Of a stretch of DNA of 64,000 bases, positions 44,615 through 53,796 are shown piece by piece (positions within the stretch are counted from its first letter, which is position 1; every line of letters begins with the position of its first letter). The notes beneath the pieces were generated by a model, which saw nothing but the letters and a program-made list of their open reading frames with translations, ran no database searches and was not told where the DNA came from. The DNA comes from Acinetobacter celticus. Its GTDB lineage: Bacteria; Pseudomonadota; Gammaproteobacteria; Pseudomonadales; Moraxellaceae. The position numbers and the translations under genes are program-made. The stretch is from contig NZ_MBDL01000001.1 of the NCBI RefSeq assembly GCF_001707755.1, positions 496,001 through 560,000 on the forward strand, read 5' to 3'.

Positions 44615-45529
44615 TTAATTACAACTTTCAATTAAAATAGGTTTAGGGATTTTTTGCTTATAAAATATGAACTTTTTAACAATATGATCACTTTCACTTC
44701 CAATAAAATATTTCCTACTAATCAGTTCCATATCACTACCATCTAAATCAGTATTATCATCAGCAATAAGATCTTTCAAGTCATCATCAGTAACCAATAA
44801 ACCATTCTGATATCTATAAGTTAGATAAGATGTTTTTATCAAATTATTTTCTTTAAATTTAAAATCGTAACGTTCCTGCCCCAACTCACTATAAATATTA
44901 AGTATAAGAGAGCAATTATTTCTACCCTTTTTCAGTTCAATTACACCTCCTTCTGTACTTATTTGTTCATCAGTTAAATCCAGTTCAAATATTTTATTTC
45001 TATCTTCTCCCTCACTTATAGTTACCTTATCTAATTCCATTGAATAAGGTTTTGTTTTTGATAAAACATCTGGATTATTAGAAATAAAAACTTTTCCCTG
45101 GTTAACAACATCATCCTGATCCGTCAATGTTTTCTTATCTAAAATCGCTATTTTTGGAATTAAATACTCACCCTTTTCAGGGATTTTAGTAACTTTCCAT
45201 AACAACTTACTATATTGAGTTAAAATTAAATCAACCAATCCAAAATTCCAACTAAAACCACTATAAAAAAATATACTATATTTATTATCCGAAACCCAAC
45301 TCCCAATAAAATTATTATTAAAATCAATTTTATTGCCATAATTTAAAATATAAAAATACTCTCCTAACACTCTCTTATTCTGCTCAATTATATTTAATTT
45401 AAATATATAAATTGGTATATTTTTATCACTTTTGAGTAATTCTACAGCCCAAGATCCAATCAAATTAGTTTGTTTTTCATATATAAAATAAAACCCAAAA
45501 ACAATAAATAATATTAAAAAAACTCTCAT
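44615..45529 (-). CDS. Membrane-anchored exported protein of unknown function
   Basis: 304 residues. A single N-terminal hydrophobic helix (MRVFLILFIVFGFYFIYEK, about 2-17) is probably an uncleaved anchor, with the rest in the periplasm. The body is beta-rich and strongly AT-biased in codon use (many Asn, Ile, Lys, Tyr) and includes GSWAVELL and GSWVSDNKY, suggesting a repeated short GSW lipocalin-like element. Family not recognised. It lies 8 bp upstream of the 236-residue gene and 176 bp after the next gene of the T6SS cassette. Confidence 0.72.
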   Translation of the reverse strand: MRVFLILFIVFGFYFIYEKQTNLIGSWAVELLKSDKNIPIYIFKLNIIEQNKRVLGEYFYILNYGNKIDFNNNFIGSWVSDNKYSIFFYSGFSWNFGLVDLILTQYSKLLWKVTKIPEKGEYLIPKIAILDKKTLTDQDDVVNQGKVFISNNPDVLSKTKPYSMELDKVTISEGEDRNKIFELDLTDEQISTEGGVIELKKGRNNCSLILNIYSELGQERYDFKFKENNLIKTSYLTYRYQNGLLVTDDDLKDLIADDNTDLDGSDMELISRKYFIGSESDHIVKKFIFYKQKIPKPILIESCN

Positions 45530-45705
45530 AATTAAACCTTATCTGAGATTCAGATTATATTCACTTATTCTTTATAACTTCATTCTTATCACTATACACA
45601 TTTTTAAAATAAAAAATATTACCCTCCAAACATCCATAGCTAAAAAACAGAAAGAAAAAATTAAGCTTAAAACAATAAATGATCTTTATTTTCTTAATAT
45701 TGATC

Positions 45706-46182
45706 TTACTTTTTTTGTTGATTTTTGGATGAGCATTTACTTAAGGTATTTTTATTAAATTCTCCTAGATACTTTATAAAGTCAGTTTTTAGTACATTTG
45801 CATTTTCACTATCATCTATAATTTCCATATAACTTGGTTTATTGGATTTTTTTGTACCTTTACTATTTAAATATGTATAGCTGTAACTAAGACTATAACC
45901 TGATAAAAATTTGGAATTATAAAAATATAATAGATCCTCACTACCATAACCGCCAGAATCACCATCAACTTTTGAAATAATTACACAATGATTTTTATTA
46001 ATCCTATAAATACTTACTTTATTATCTAAAACAGGCCCCCCATTCTCCACCTCGTAGTCAACAATAAAATTTTGTAATGATTTAAACATATGATTAATCT
46101 CATAACCTGTATATTTATTTTGTATTTTAGCTTGAGCAATGCAACTGCTAAATAATAGAGTGATGATAACTAAGTATCTCAT
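45706..46182 (-). CDS. Exported protein next to the M15 effector, candidate immunity protein
   Basis: 158 residues with a signal peptide (MRYLVIITLLFSSCIAQAKI); the cleavage is probably after AQA. The mature part is Ser/Tyr/Lys-rich with two Cys (at NHCVII and LSKCSS), consistent with a disulfide in the periplasm. Family not recognised. It starts 13 bp after the stop of the peptidase gene, so it is co-transcribed with it. Position, size and export fit an immunity protein that would block a peptidoglycan-cutting effector in the periplasm; this is inference from context. Confidence 0.75.
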   Translation of the reverse strand: MRYLVIITLLFSSCIAQAKIQNKYTGYEINHMFKSLQNFIVDYEVENGGPVLDNKVSIYRINKNHCVIISKVDGDSGGYGSEDLLYFYNSKFLSGYSLSYSYTYLNSKGTKKSNKPSYMEIIDDSENANVLKTDFIKYLGEFNKNTLSKCSSKNQQKK

Positions 46183-46195
46183 TACATTTTCCTCA

Positions 46196-47527
46196 TTAGA
46201 ATGTTAAGTTTTTATAATTACTTACACCTAATTTAAGAAGCTGTGGCTTCAAATCACGCCATGTGTTTCCATTAGGATGCAATTCAAAATGAGGGTAATC
46301 TTTTCTTCTCCATATCCCTCCCCACACTAATCCAAGTTCTCCGCCTATTTCCCCTAGTTTTTTAACATCATCTATTGCAATTTTTTCACGGTCAGCTTTC
46401 TTAATTTTTATATTATAAGCAACAATCTCACCATCCCTTACAGAGCAAATATCTATTGCTAAACCATACTGATGATAACTTTGTAATGCTTTTGCATTAG
46501 TATTGGCGCTTGGTAAAGCATCTTGTGCAGATGGACTTCTATAACCATCTGTAATAGCCCAAGTAATTCCTAATTTTGTATATGCTGTATTAATCAATCT
46601 AATGACATAAGGCTGATAAGTAGGGTGAAGTTCAGCAATTTTTGCTAATGTTCTCTTATAGTGCTTTTCCCCTCCACACGCTTGTGGCAACAAGCCTTTT
46701 ACATTAACTGAAGTAGGGGTTTCAACCTTAGCCACTGGAGTCTCTTCTTTATTCTTTGATGCATCTTGTTTTACTGTTGGTGGCGTAACTGGCTTTTTAT
46801 CTTCTTTCTTCTTCTCAGCCTGTGGTTTAGATACAGGAGATGCCACCTTACGGTCATAAACTTTTAGTTTTTGATTTTGGCTCAGCTTGTCATTACTTAA
46901 TCCATTTAATTTCTTAATTTCATCAACAGTATTGCCAGTGAGTTTAGCAATCAACGGTAGAATATCTTTTTGTTGAACAACAATAATCTTGGTTTTGTCT
47001 TGCGAACTTGGTTTCGTTTGTTGTTGTGGTTTACTTTCAGATGGTGGCGTTGATACGTCCACTTTTTTTACAGGAATTTTTAACACTTGGCCAGGATGAA
47101 TATCTGTATCACTTTTTAGATTATTAATTCTAATCAATTCTGCTGTAGTGGTATGATTATCATCTGCGATTCGAGACAAATAGTCACCTTCTGCAACAAT
47201 GTAGGTCGACCTGACATATGTGCCCGTTGCTACGTCCTTGGCTGAGAGATTTACCCCTTTTAATAAAACCTTAGGGCTACGAACAATAAAAATAGTTTTT
47301 TCACCAATAAGCTTTATCTTAACTTTGGATTCGTATTCCCCTGAAGTTATACTTCTTACTCGAACATCGATAATTGTGCTGACCGGACGCTTAATCCATA
47401 CAGATTCACCATTATCAATCGTAATATGGTCGGAGATTAATATTGAATCAACCCAAAGTTGATGAACTAAGCCATTAATCGGCTGATCAAGAGCATCCAA
47501 AAATTTAATATTCGCTAAGCAATCCAT
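46196..47527 (-). CDS. Candidate T6SS effector: two LysM domains and an M15 peptidase
   Basis: 443 residues without a signal peptide, encoded 2 bp after vgrG. Domains in order: a beta-sandwich, transthyretin-like N-terminal domain (about 1-95, FLDALDQPINGLVHQLW); LysM 1 (109-152, with GQVLKIPV at the end); LysM 2 (181-223); a Pro/Lys-rich linker (225-275); and an M15 (VanY/CwlK-like) peptidase domain (about 286-435). The zinc site is visible as S350-x-H352-x-x-G-x-A-x-D359 and PHFEL with H413 and E415. Such enzymes cut peptide stems of peptidoglycan (L,D- or D,D-). Lack of a signal peptide fits delivery by VgrG rather than by Sec. Export through the T6SS is inferred from gene order. Confidence 0.85.
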   Translation of the reverse strand: MDCLANIKFLDALDQPINGLVHQLWVDSILISDHITIDNGESVWIKRPVSTIIDVRVRSITSGEYESKVKIKLIGEKTIFIVRSPKVLLKGVNLSAKDVATGTYVRSTYIVAEGDYLSRIADDNHTTTAELIRINNLKSDTDIHPGQVLKIPVKKVDVSTPPSESKPQQQTKPSSQDKTKIIVVQQKDILPLIAKLTGNTVDEIKKLNGLSNDKLSQNQKLKVYDRKVASPVSKPQAEKKKEDKKPVTPPTVKQDASKNKEETPVAKVETPTSVNVKGLLPQACGGEKHYKRTLAKIAELHPTYQPYVIRLINTAYTKLGITWAITDGYRSPSAQDALPSANTNAKALQSYHQYGLAIDICSVRDGEIVAYNIKIKKADREKIAIDDVKKLGEIGGELGLVWGGIWRRKDYPHFELHPNGNTWRDLKPQLLKLGVSNYKNLTF

Positions 47528-47529
47528 AA

Positions 47530-50500
47530 TTATATTTCATCCTCATGATCTTGGTGTGAACTACAACTACAGTTAAACTCAAAATCATCATCTTCATTTC
47601 CATCATCTAATGACACAGTCCAGTCATCATCAGTACCAATGAGAATGTCATGATTTTCATTATTGGATGTATTCATTCGTTGAGTTCGACCATGTTTATC
47701 TAAGGTTCCAGAAACATAGGTATTATTTTCATTATTGATTAATTTATATCGAACATTTGAAAAATCGGCATTATAGAATAAGTCATAAAAATCCCATTTA
47801 TTTGTGAATACATTCTTGTTATTCCTAGGTAAGGAAACAATCTCTGCTTTGATTTCCTTCCCCCCCACAAAACTATGCTGCCCTGCCTTGCTTTCAAACT
47901 TGCCACCTGTTGTAGTAAATATACCGTCCCCATTAATTCTTAGTTGCGAACCACCTGCCGTCAGTACAATTTCCTTTGGGCTGGTTAACTCAATCTTGTC
48001 TTCTGTTGAAATTAACTTAATCACTTTACGAGCAATAATTTCAATTGCATCATCTTGCGCTTGTAGCTCAACTTTGCCCTTTGCAGCATAAGCACTTAAC
48101 CCTTTTTGAGCCGCAAATAAACTCACTTTGTCCTGCGTATGCATAACAATATTTTTTTGCGCACTGACATTGACTGAACCCTGTGCACTTTGCGCAATAT
48201 CCTGTGAGGCTTGTAAAATAATGTCTTCTGGAGTCGTTAAAGCAATGCCATTTGGGGATGCCAATAACATTAATGCCTGACGAAATAACTTACCTTGCTC
48301 CAATTGCTTAGGATTACTGGAACTTTCCAACTCTTGTGCATAACCATCCATAAAGCTTTTAACATGCTCTAATGCTTTCATTGGCGTAAAAATTTCTGGC
48401 TGACCAAAACCACCTATGATTAAATCCTCAGGGTTAATTTCAATCTCTTCAACAATCTTACTAACCTCCTTTAATACGCTCAACGGATCATCTTTTAACT
48501 GATGTCTTAAACGGCTAATACGCACCTGCAGCTGGTCAGCCCCATGATCCTCTAAGTTCTGAATCACCTCTTTTAGATTATTAAAAGCTTCTTCTGTATC
48601 ATTAAAATATGCCTTAAATTGCTGGATCGTGCCTGTAGTATCTTGGGTGATTGAGCCAATATCTTGGATAAAACCTTTACAGTTTTTCAATGCACTCAAT
48701 GGGTCTCGCCTCAAATCATCCTTAAATAAATTTAAGGTGGCCAACATTGCTTGTGAGCTACTTTTGAGTTCTAAGGATTGTATAAGCTTCGGTAAACGGC
48801 CAATCACATTTAATGCATCACTTTGCTGTTTCACTGCAATGCCACTCAGTATTTTCATACTCTCATTGCCTTGATTCAGCAAAGATTGCGCCTGCGTAGC
48901 ATCCAAATGATCTGCAATTGCATGTTCCTGAGCATAGGTACTAATTAGCATGCCTTTGCCTGCGCGAACTGCGCCATATGCATCGGTTCTTAATTCAAAA
49001 CCTTCACCTCGCCCATGACTACTTTCACTGTCTTTGGGATGACTGAGGTTACCCAAATTTAATTGACTCGCACCGTGACTACTTTGCAATTGGGTACTAA
49101 TTTGGCCTGTCGTATCATCAAAGCGAAGTTGATTGAAACCTGCCCCTCTAACCTCTTGTGAACGAATGCCACTTAGTTTTTGAGTATCTGGAAGCTGACC
49201 TTTCATATCAAACATGGTTTGATGACGTTCCGCTTCGTGAATCCGCCCAACAACAAAAGGGCGATCTCCATCGCCCTCAAAAAAGTCAATCACCACAATT
49301 TCACCAACTCGTGGATGAAAACGTGCCCCATAACCTTCACCTGCCCATGGCGTTAATACATCGACCCAAGCAGAATCTGTATCATTGTCATTGCTTCCAG
49401 CACCGCCATCATGGCTATGGTCATCATTACGGGTAAATAAAAACCGAACTTTTATTCGCCCCCAAGCATCCACATGAATACTTTCACCTTCAGGCCCCAC
49501 CACTTTAGCCCGTTGCGGATAAGCAATGGTACGGTGTTGTATCGGATCATATTCAGGAACAATGGCCACATGACGGCGCACCACATATAATTCGTTGGCT
49601 TGACGTTCATCGCCCAAAGATGTCCAGCGACTTGTACTGAGCAATTGATCCAACTGTGCCAAAATATCTTTAGGTAAATTATTTTGGTTATAAAAAGTTT
49701 TGCCTAAAATTAAAAACTCTCGGTCTGAACCTTGATGCTGATTAATTTCAGGATGATCTTGTAGTTCAAACCAATAACCAACCTGCGCATCACGTACACT
49801 GCTCTGCACCCTAAAATATTTAGACTGTAATTCTTGATATTGATTCAATTGCTGATTCAACTGCTCTAATTGCCCTGAATGTGCGGTTGTGGCTTGATCT
49901 TCGCCATTTAAATCGGTTGTCCATGCTGAACTAACCGTCCACGCCTGTTCTAAACTTAAAGTTTCATTGTCTTGTGCATCACTGTGTTGATGTGCACTTA
50001 ACATCGGGCTAGATTGATCTTGTGCTAATGTTTGAGCTTGCCAACGTTGAGTCTGAATAATAGCGGACTGCAAAGAACGCTGTGCCACAAAACTGGTGAT
50101 GGTATCTAAGCATTCAGTTGCATGACTCCGATGAAAGCGTATGGACTGGCGCTCAAGCGCTTCAAAGGATTGATTACAATCGATTAACCGTAATTTCTGT
50201 GCCTGCATCGGCTCAATCGAAGCTGGAACCATCAAGGTCGCTTCATCAATTAACCAGTTAATGCCCTCACTGCGCCACAGTCGGGTTAAAAATGCATAAT
50301 CGGTTTCATTGGCCTGCATAACAAAAGGGCGTACTGCATAATCACGGCTCAATCCTGCCAAATTCAAACTTAGACTTGAAGCAAATAACGCACTTTTATG
50401 TTGCCATTCGCTAAAGAGTATTTCCGTAATCTCTGGCACGCTTTTATTCATAAAAACACGACTGTTACGGCGCTTATGCCACAGTGCCGTCGCATCCTCA

Positions 50501-50826
50501 ATAACCAACTTATAAAGAGTCAGCGCACCATCACTCTGGCCTTGACTTGCACCCGTAATTATCCCAGTCATGCGATAAAGCTGACCAGTATCGGTCACTT
50601 GATCAATCGCAACACGTACGCCAATAAATTGCTTGAGCAGAATATAAGCATGTGTAGATAAACAAATAACTTCGGCACGTAAGCCTTGATTGATTTGATG
50701 TTGACCTTCTATACGCTGAAGAAAAACTTGTGGGTTTAAAGTTTCATTTGAAAACTGAATATGCAAAGCGCGCTTTTGTACACTCAGCCCAAAAGTCTCA
50801 ATGAGGGAATAAATATTATTAATCAT
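47530..50826 (-). CDS. vgrG: Type VI secretion spike protein VgrG with helical insertion and C-terminal extension
   Basis: 1098 residues. The N-terminal 560 or so form the gp27/gp5-like VgrG core, including the OB fold (AWGRIKVRFLFTRNDD, GYGARFHPRVGEIVVIDFFE) and GIRSQEVRGAGFNQLRFDDT. DUF2345 begins about 610 (DAYGAVRAGKGMLIST) but is split by a helical insertion of about 200 residues (640-845) that contains an internal repeat, LRRDPLSALKN near 703 and LKDDPLSVLKE near 776. DUF2345 then resumes (LASPNGIALTTPEDIILQAS) up to about 955. A transthyretin-like domain follows (about 1003-1075: YVSGTLDKHGRTQRM), probably the effector-binding module, and an acidic Cys/His tail closes the protein. It trimerises at the tip of the T6SS needle. 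No other T6SS structural gene lies in the window, so this is an orphan vgrG island. The ribosome site is weak. Confidence 0.93.
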   Translation of the reverse strand: MINNIYSLIETFGLSVQKRALHIQFSNETLNPQVFLQRIEGQHQINQGLRAEVICLSTHAYILLKQFIGVRVAIDQVTDTGQLYRMTGIITGASQGQSDGALTLYKLVIEDATALWHKRRNSRVFMNKSVPEITEILFSEWQHKSALFASSLSLNLAGLSRDYAVRPFVMQANETDYAFLTRLWRSEGINWLIDEATLMVPASIEPMQAQKLRLIDCNQSFEALERQSIRFHRSHATECLDTITSFVAQRSLQSAIIQTQRWQAQTLAQDQSSPMLSAHQHSDAQDNETLSLEQAWTVSSAWTTDLNGEDQATTAHSGQLEQLNQQLNQYQELQSKYFRVQSSVRDAQVGYWFELQDHPEINQHQGSDREFLILGKTFYNQNNLPKDILAQLDQLLSTSRWTSLGDERQANELYVVRRHVAIVPEYDPIQHRTIAYPQRAKVVGPEGESIHVDAWGRIKVRFLFTRNDDHSHDGGAGSNDNDTDSAWVDVLTPWAGEGYGARFHPRVGEIVVIDFFEGDGDRPFVVGRIHEAERHQTMFDMKGQLPDTQKLSGIRSQEVRGAGFNQLRFDDTTGQISTQLQSSHGASQLNLGNLSHPKDSESSHGRGEGFELRTDAYGAVRAGKGMLISTYAQEHAIADHLDATQAQSLLNQGNESMKILSGIAVKQQSDALNVIGRLPKLIQSLELKSSSQAMLATLNLFKDDLRRDPLSALKNCKGFIQDIGSITQDTTGTIQQFKAYFNDTEEAFNNLKEVIQNLEDHGADQLQVRISRLRHQLKDDPLSVLKEVSKIVEEIEINPEDLIIGGFGQPEIFTPMKALEHVKSFMDGYAQELESSSNPKQLEQGKLFRQALMLLASPNGIALTTPEDIILQASQDIAQSAQGSVNVSAQKNIVMHTQDKVSLFAAQKGLSAYAAKGKVELQAQDDAIEIIARKVIKLISTEDKIELTSPKEIVLTAGGSQLRINGDGIFTTTGGKFESKAGQHSFVGGKEIKAEIVSLPRNNKNVFTNKWDFYDLFYNADFSNVRYKLINNENNTYVSGTLDKHGRTQRMNTSNNENHDILIGTDDDWTVSLDDGNEDDDFEFNCSCSSHQDHEDEI

Positions 50827-51029
50827 CTTTTTTTTATAAATTTATTTTATTTGTACGCGCATTCTAGGAAATGTCTATTTTTTAGTCCAGTCATTTTTTC
50901 ATTACATTTTATATTTTATGTAACAGATGTTCTGCTTCAAAATGGCCGAAGAATATAGCCGATAAAACTTTCAGCACTAAAAACGGACTGCTACACTGTT
51001 GTTTATCTTTCCTTTTCAATATTTTCGCC

Positions 51030-52184
51030 ATGATCCAGATTGAATCCAAAATCCCTGCCCAAGGCGTCACTATTTTTAGCGTCATGAGTGCGATGGCACA
51101 GCGTTTGAATGCCTTAAATATGTCTCAAGGCTTTCCAGACTTTCCTGCCCCACCCGCTTTATTAGATGCCTTAACTCAAGCAACGCAGGATGGATTTAAT
51201 CAGTATGCATCAGGTGATGGATTACTGAGCTTACGTGAACAACTGGCCCAATTATTTTTACAGCGCGATCAATTGCAGCTTGACCCGATGAATGAAATAA
51301 CCATCACCCCAGGTGCAACCATTGGTCTTTTTAGTGCTATTCATGCCGTGGTCAATAGCGGTGATGAAGTAATTATTTTTGATCCAAGTTATGACAGTTA
51401 CGCCCCTAGCGTGAAATTGGCTGGTGGTATTCCTGTGCATATTCCTTTGCAAACACCGCATTTTAATGTGGACTGGAATATCGTAGAACAAGCCATTAAT
51501 CATAAAACCCGTATGATCATTGTGAATACCCCCCACAACCCAACGGGGGCAATTTGGTCAAAGCAGGACTGGTTGCAACTCATTGCCTTAATTGAAGATA
51601 AAAATATTATTGTGCTGTCCGATGAAGTCTATGAACACCTGATTTATGATGGACAGCGCCACTATTCAGCGCTGTCTTTTCCAGAACTCCGTGAACGTAG
51701 TTTTGTGGTTGGCTCTTTTGGTAAAACCTTTCATGTCACCGGTTGGAAAACTGGTTACTGCATTGCAACACCGGCCCTGATGCAAGTGTTTCGTCAGATT
51801 TACCAATTCACCAATTTCTGCGGCGTTACCCCTGTGCAAATGGCTTTGGCGACCTTTATGGCCAAGCATCCTGAACATATTACGCAACTGTCTGGTTTCT
51901 ATCAGGCCAAACGCGATCTATTCAATGTAGGCTTAAAAGAATCACGTTTCCAGTTCACGCCATCGCAAGGCACTTATTTTCAAAATTTAGATTACAGCGC
52001 CATCCGCCCCGATTTAAATGATATCGAGATGTGTCAATATTTAGCAGAACAACACAGTATTGTTGCTATTCCTGTTTCTGCGTTCTATCAAAAGACACCT
52101 GAAGATTTACGTTTAATTCGTTTCTGTTTTGCGAAAAAACACGACACCTTACAACAAGCAGGACAAATTTTATCTGCAGTCTAA
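51030..52184 (+). CDS. ybdL: PLP-dependent methionine aminotransferase (YbdL-like)
   Basis: 384 residues, fold type I aminotransferase. Features: QGFPDFPAPPALLDAL at the N-terminus, NTPHNPTGAIW around residue 170, DEVYEHLIYDG, and GSFGKTFHVTGWKTGY with the PLP lysine (about 238-253). The sequence matches YbdL, which prefers methionine, and related kynurenine/glutamine aminotransferases. It could act in methionine salvage. A terminator follows at 52209-52242. Confidence 0.87.
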   Translation: MIQIESKIPAQGVTIFSVMSAMAQRLNALNMSQGFPDFPAPPALLDALTQATQDGFNQYASGDGLLSLREQLAQLFLQRDQLQLDPMNEITITPGATIGLFSAIHAVVNSGDEVIIFDPSYDSYAPSVKLAGGIPVHIPLQTPHFNVDWNIVEQAINHKTRMIIVNTPHNPTGAIWSKQDWLQLIALIEDKNIIVLSDEVYEHLIYDGQRHYSALSFPELRERSFVVGSFGKTFHVTGWKTGYCIATPALMQVFRQIYQFTNFCGVTPVQMALATFMAKHPEHITQLSGFYQAKRDLFNVGLKESRFQFTPSQGTYFQNLDYSAIRPDLNDIEMCQYLAEQHSIVAIPVSAFYQKTPEDLRLIRFCFAKKHDTLQQAGQILSAV

Positions 52185-52208
52185 TGGCGTCAGTGAAACC
52201 TTCCATTG

Positions 52209-52242
52209 AAGCCTTAGTTACTTAAAAGCTAAGGCTTTTTTT
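52209..52242 (+). terminator. Terminator of the aminotransferase gene
   Basis: AAGCCTTAG-(11-base loop)-CTAAGGCTT followed by TTTTT, 24 bp after the stop. Confidence 0.88.
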
Positions 52243-52305
52243 ATGGTAAGTATGCTAGTGTAGACTGCAAAACACCGCCAACAAAAGAATATCAAAGGAT
52301 TGCAT

Positions 52306-53673
52306 ATGTCAGAGCATCAACCGCTCGTAAATCAACAAAAATTATGGAAAACCTTCTTAATTTTTCTGCTTCCTTTAATCGCCACCAATATTCTACAAAA
52401 TCTGTCAGGCACCATTAATACTGTCTTTGTTGGGCAAATGCTAGGCGTACATGCTATTGCCGCTGTGGCGGTATTTTTTCCTATTTTGTTTTGTCTCATG
52501 GCCTTTGTGATTGGTCTATCAGCGGGGGCAACCGTGCTGGTTGGACAGGCTTGGGGTGCAAAAAATGTAGAAAAAGTGCGTTGCGTGGTGGGCTCAACAT
52601 TATTTATGACCCTCATTGGCGGTACGCTGATTGCATTATTGGGGGTAATTTTTACCAAATATATTTTGCAGGCTTTGGGTACGGCGCCCGATGTACTACA
52701 TTTGTCTGTCCCGTATGTGCAATGGATGCTTGCTGGTAGTCCGTTGCTGTTTATCTATATTATTTATACCTCGATTCTGCGCGGTGTCGGTGACAGCACC
52801 ACCCCACTCATTGCCTCAGCCATGACCATTGGCACAGGATTAATCATTACACCTGTACTAATTTTAGGTAAATTTGGTTTTCCCAAATTAGGGATTATTG
52901 CCCCTGCAATTGCCACCATCATTGGTTTTTTGATTGCCCTGATTTTTTTATATTTTTATTTAAATAAGACCAATCATCCTTTGCGTCCAGATTTGGCTTT
53001 AATCAAACATATTCGTCACCAGCCTGAGCTGAGTAAAATTATTCTGCGCTTAGGCATACCAACCGGTATTCAAATGATGACCACTTCAATTGCAGGTTTA
53101 GTGATTGTCGGCTTAGTGAACCGTTATGGCGCCGATGCGACCGCGGCCTATGGTGCAGTCAATCAGGTACTCAATTATATTCAATTCCCTGCACTCTCTA
53201 TTTCAATTGCGGCCTCTATTTTTGCAGCCCAAGCCATTGGCGCAGGTAAGTCAGAATTACTTAACAAAGTTACGCGTACAGCATTGGGTATGAATATTGC
53301 CATTACCGGTACTTTAGTGACTTTGGCTTATTTATTTTCGAAGTACTTAATGGCACTGTTTATTACTGACCCGCAAGTGGTGGCCTTAGGTCAACAACTG
53401 CTGTTTATTGTGCTGTGGTCGATTTTATTCTTTGGTGCGAGTGCTATTTTTGCTTCTATTATGCGCGCCAGTGGCACCGTTACCGTTCCCATGATTATTA
53501 ATATTGTGGCCATTTTATTCATTGAAGTGCCTTTTGCTTACCTGTTTAGTGAATGGTGGGGCTTAAAAGGTATTTGGTATGCCTATGCCTTGGCATTTGT
53601 CAGTCTGTGTATTTTACAAGGACTGTATTATCAATTCTTCTGGAAGAAGAAAACGGTCACTGCTTTAATTTAA
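52306..53673 (+). CDS. MATE-family multidrug efflux transporter
   Basis: 455 residues from the ATG at 52306 (MSEHQPLVNQQK), which has an AAAGGA ribosome site 6 bases upstream; a TTG at 52300 is too close to it. Twelve membrane helices in two MatE repeats are expected. NTVFVGQMLGVHAIAAVAVF and NRYGADATAAYGAVNQVLNY are typical. It exports cationic drugs in exchange for Na+ or H+; the substrate range is unknown. Converges on the ABC ATPase gene, with a shared terminator. Confidence 0.9.
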   Translation: MSEHQPLVNQQKLWKTFLIFLLPLIATNILQNLSGTINTVFVGQMLGVHAIAAVAVFFPILFCLMAFVIGLSAGATVLVGQAWGAKNVEKVRCVVGSTLFMTLIGGTLIALLGVIFTKYILQALGTAPDVLHLSVPYVQWMLAGSPLLFIYIIYTSILRGVGDSTTPLIASAMTIGTGLIITPVLILGKFGFPKLGIIAPAIATIIGFLIALIFLYFYLNKTNHPLRPDLALIKHIRHQPELSKIILRLGIPTGIQMMTTSIAGLVIVGLVNRYGADATAAYGAVNQVLNYIQFPALSISIAASIFAAQAIGAGKSELLNKVTRTALGMNIAITGTLVTLAYLFSKYLMALFITDPQVVALGQQLLFIVLWSILFFGASAIFASIMRASGTVTVPMIINIVAILFIEVPFAYLFSEWWGLKGIWYAYALAFVSLCILQGLYYQFFWKKKTVTALI

Positions 53674-53750
53674 ATTGGAATAAAATTCATCTATTAATTC
53701 CGAATATCAAACGGATGAGCCTTCCATTTTTAATGTCTAAAAACCAGATC

Positions 53751-53781
53751 AAAAAAAAGCCTACAAATTGCAGGCTTTTTA
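53751..53781. terminator. Bidirectional terminator between MATE and ABC transporter genes
   Basis: AAAAAGCCT-ACAAATTGC-AGGCTTTTT, a 9-bp stem with A and T flanks, between convergent genes. Confidence 0.88.
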
Positions 53782-53796
53782 ATTGTAGCTTGGCAC

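Noticed and set aside
43896-50826. Possible prophage tail origin of the VgrG region
   Set aside because: No other phage tail, capsid or integrase gene is nearby, and the VgrG architecture with DUF2345 is that of T6SS spikes.
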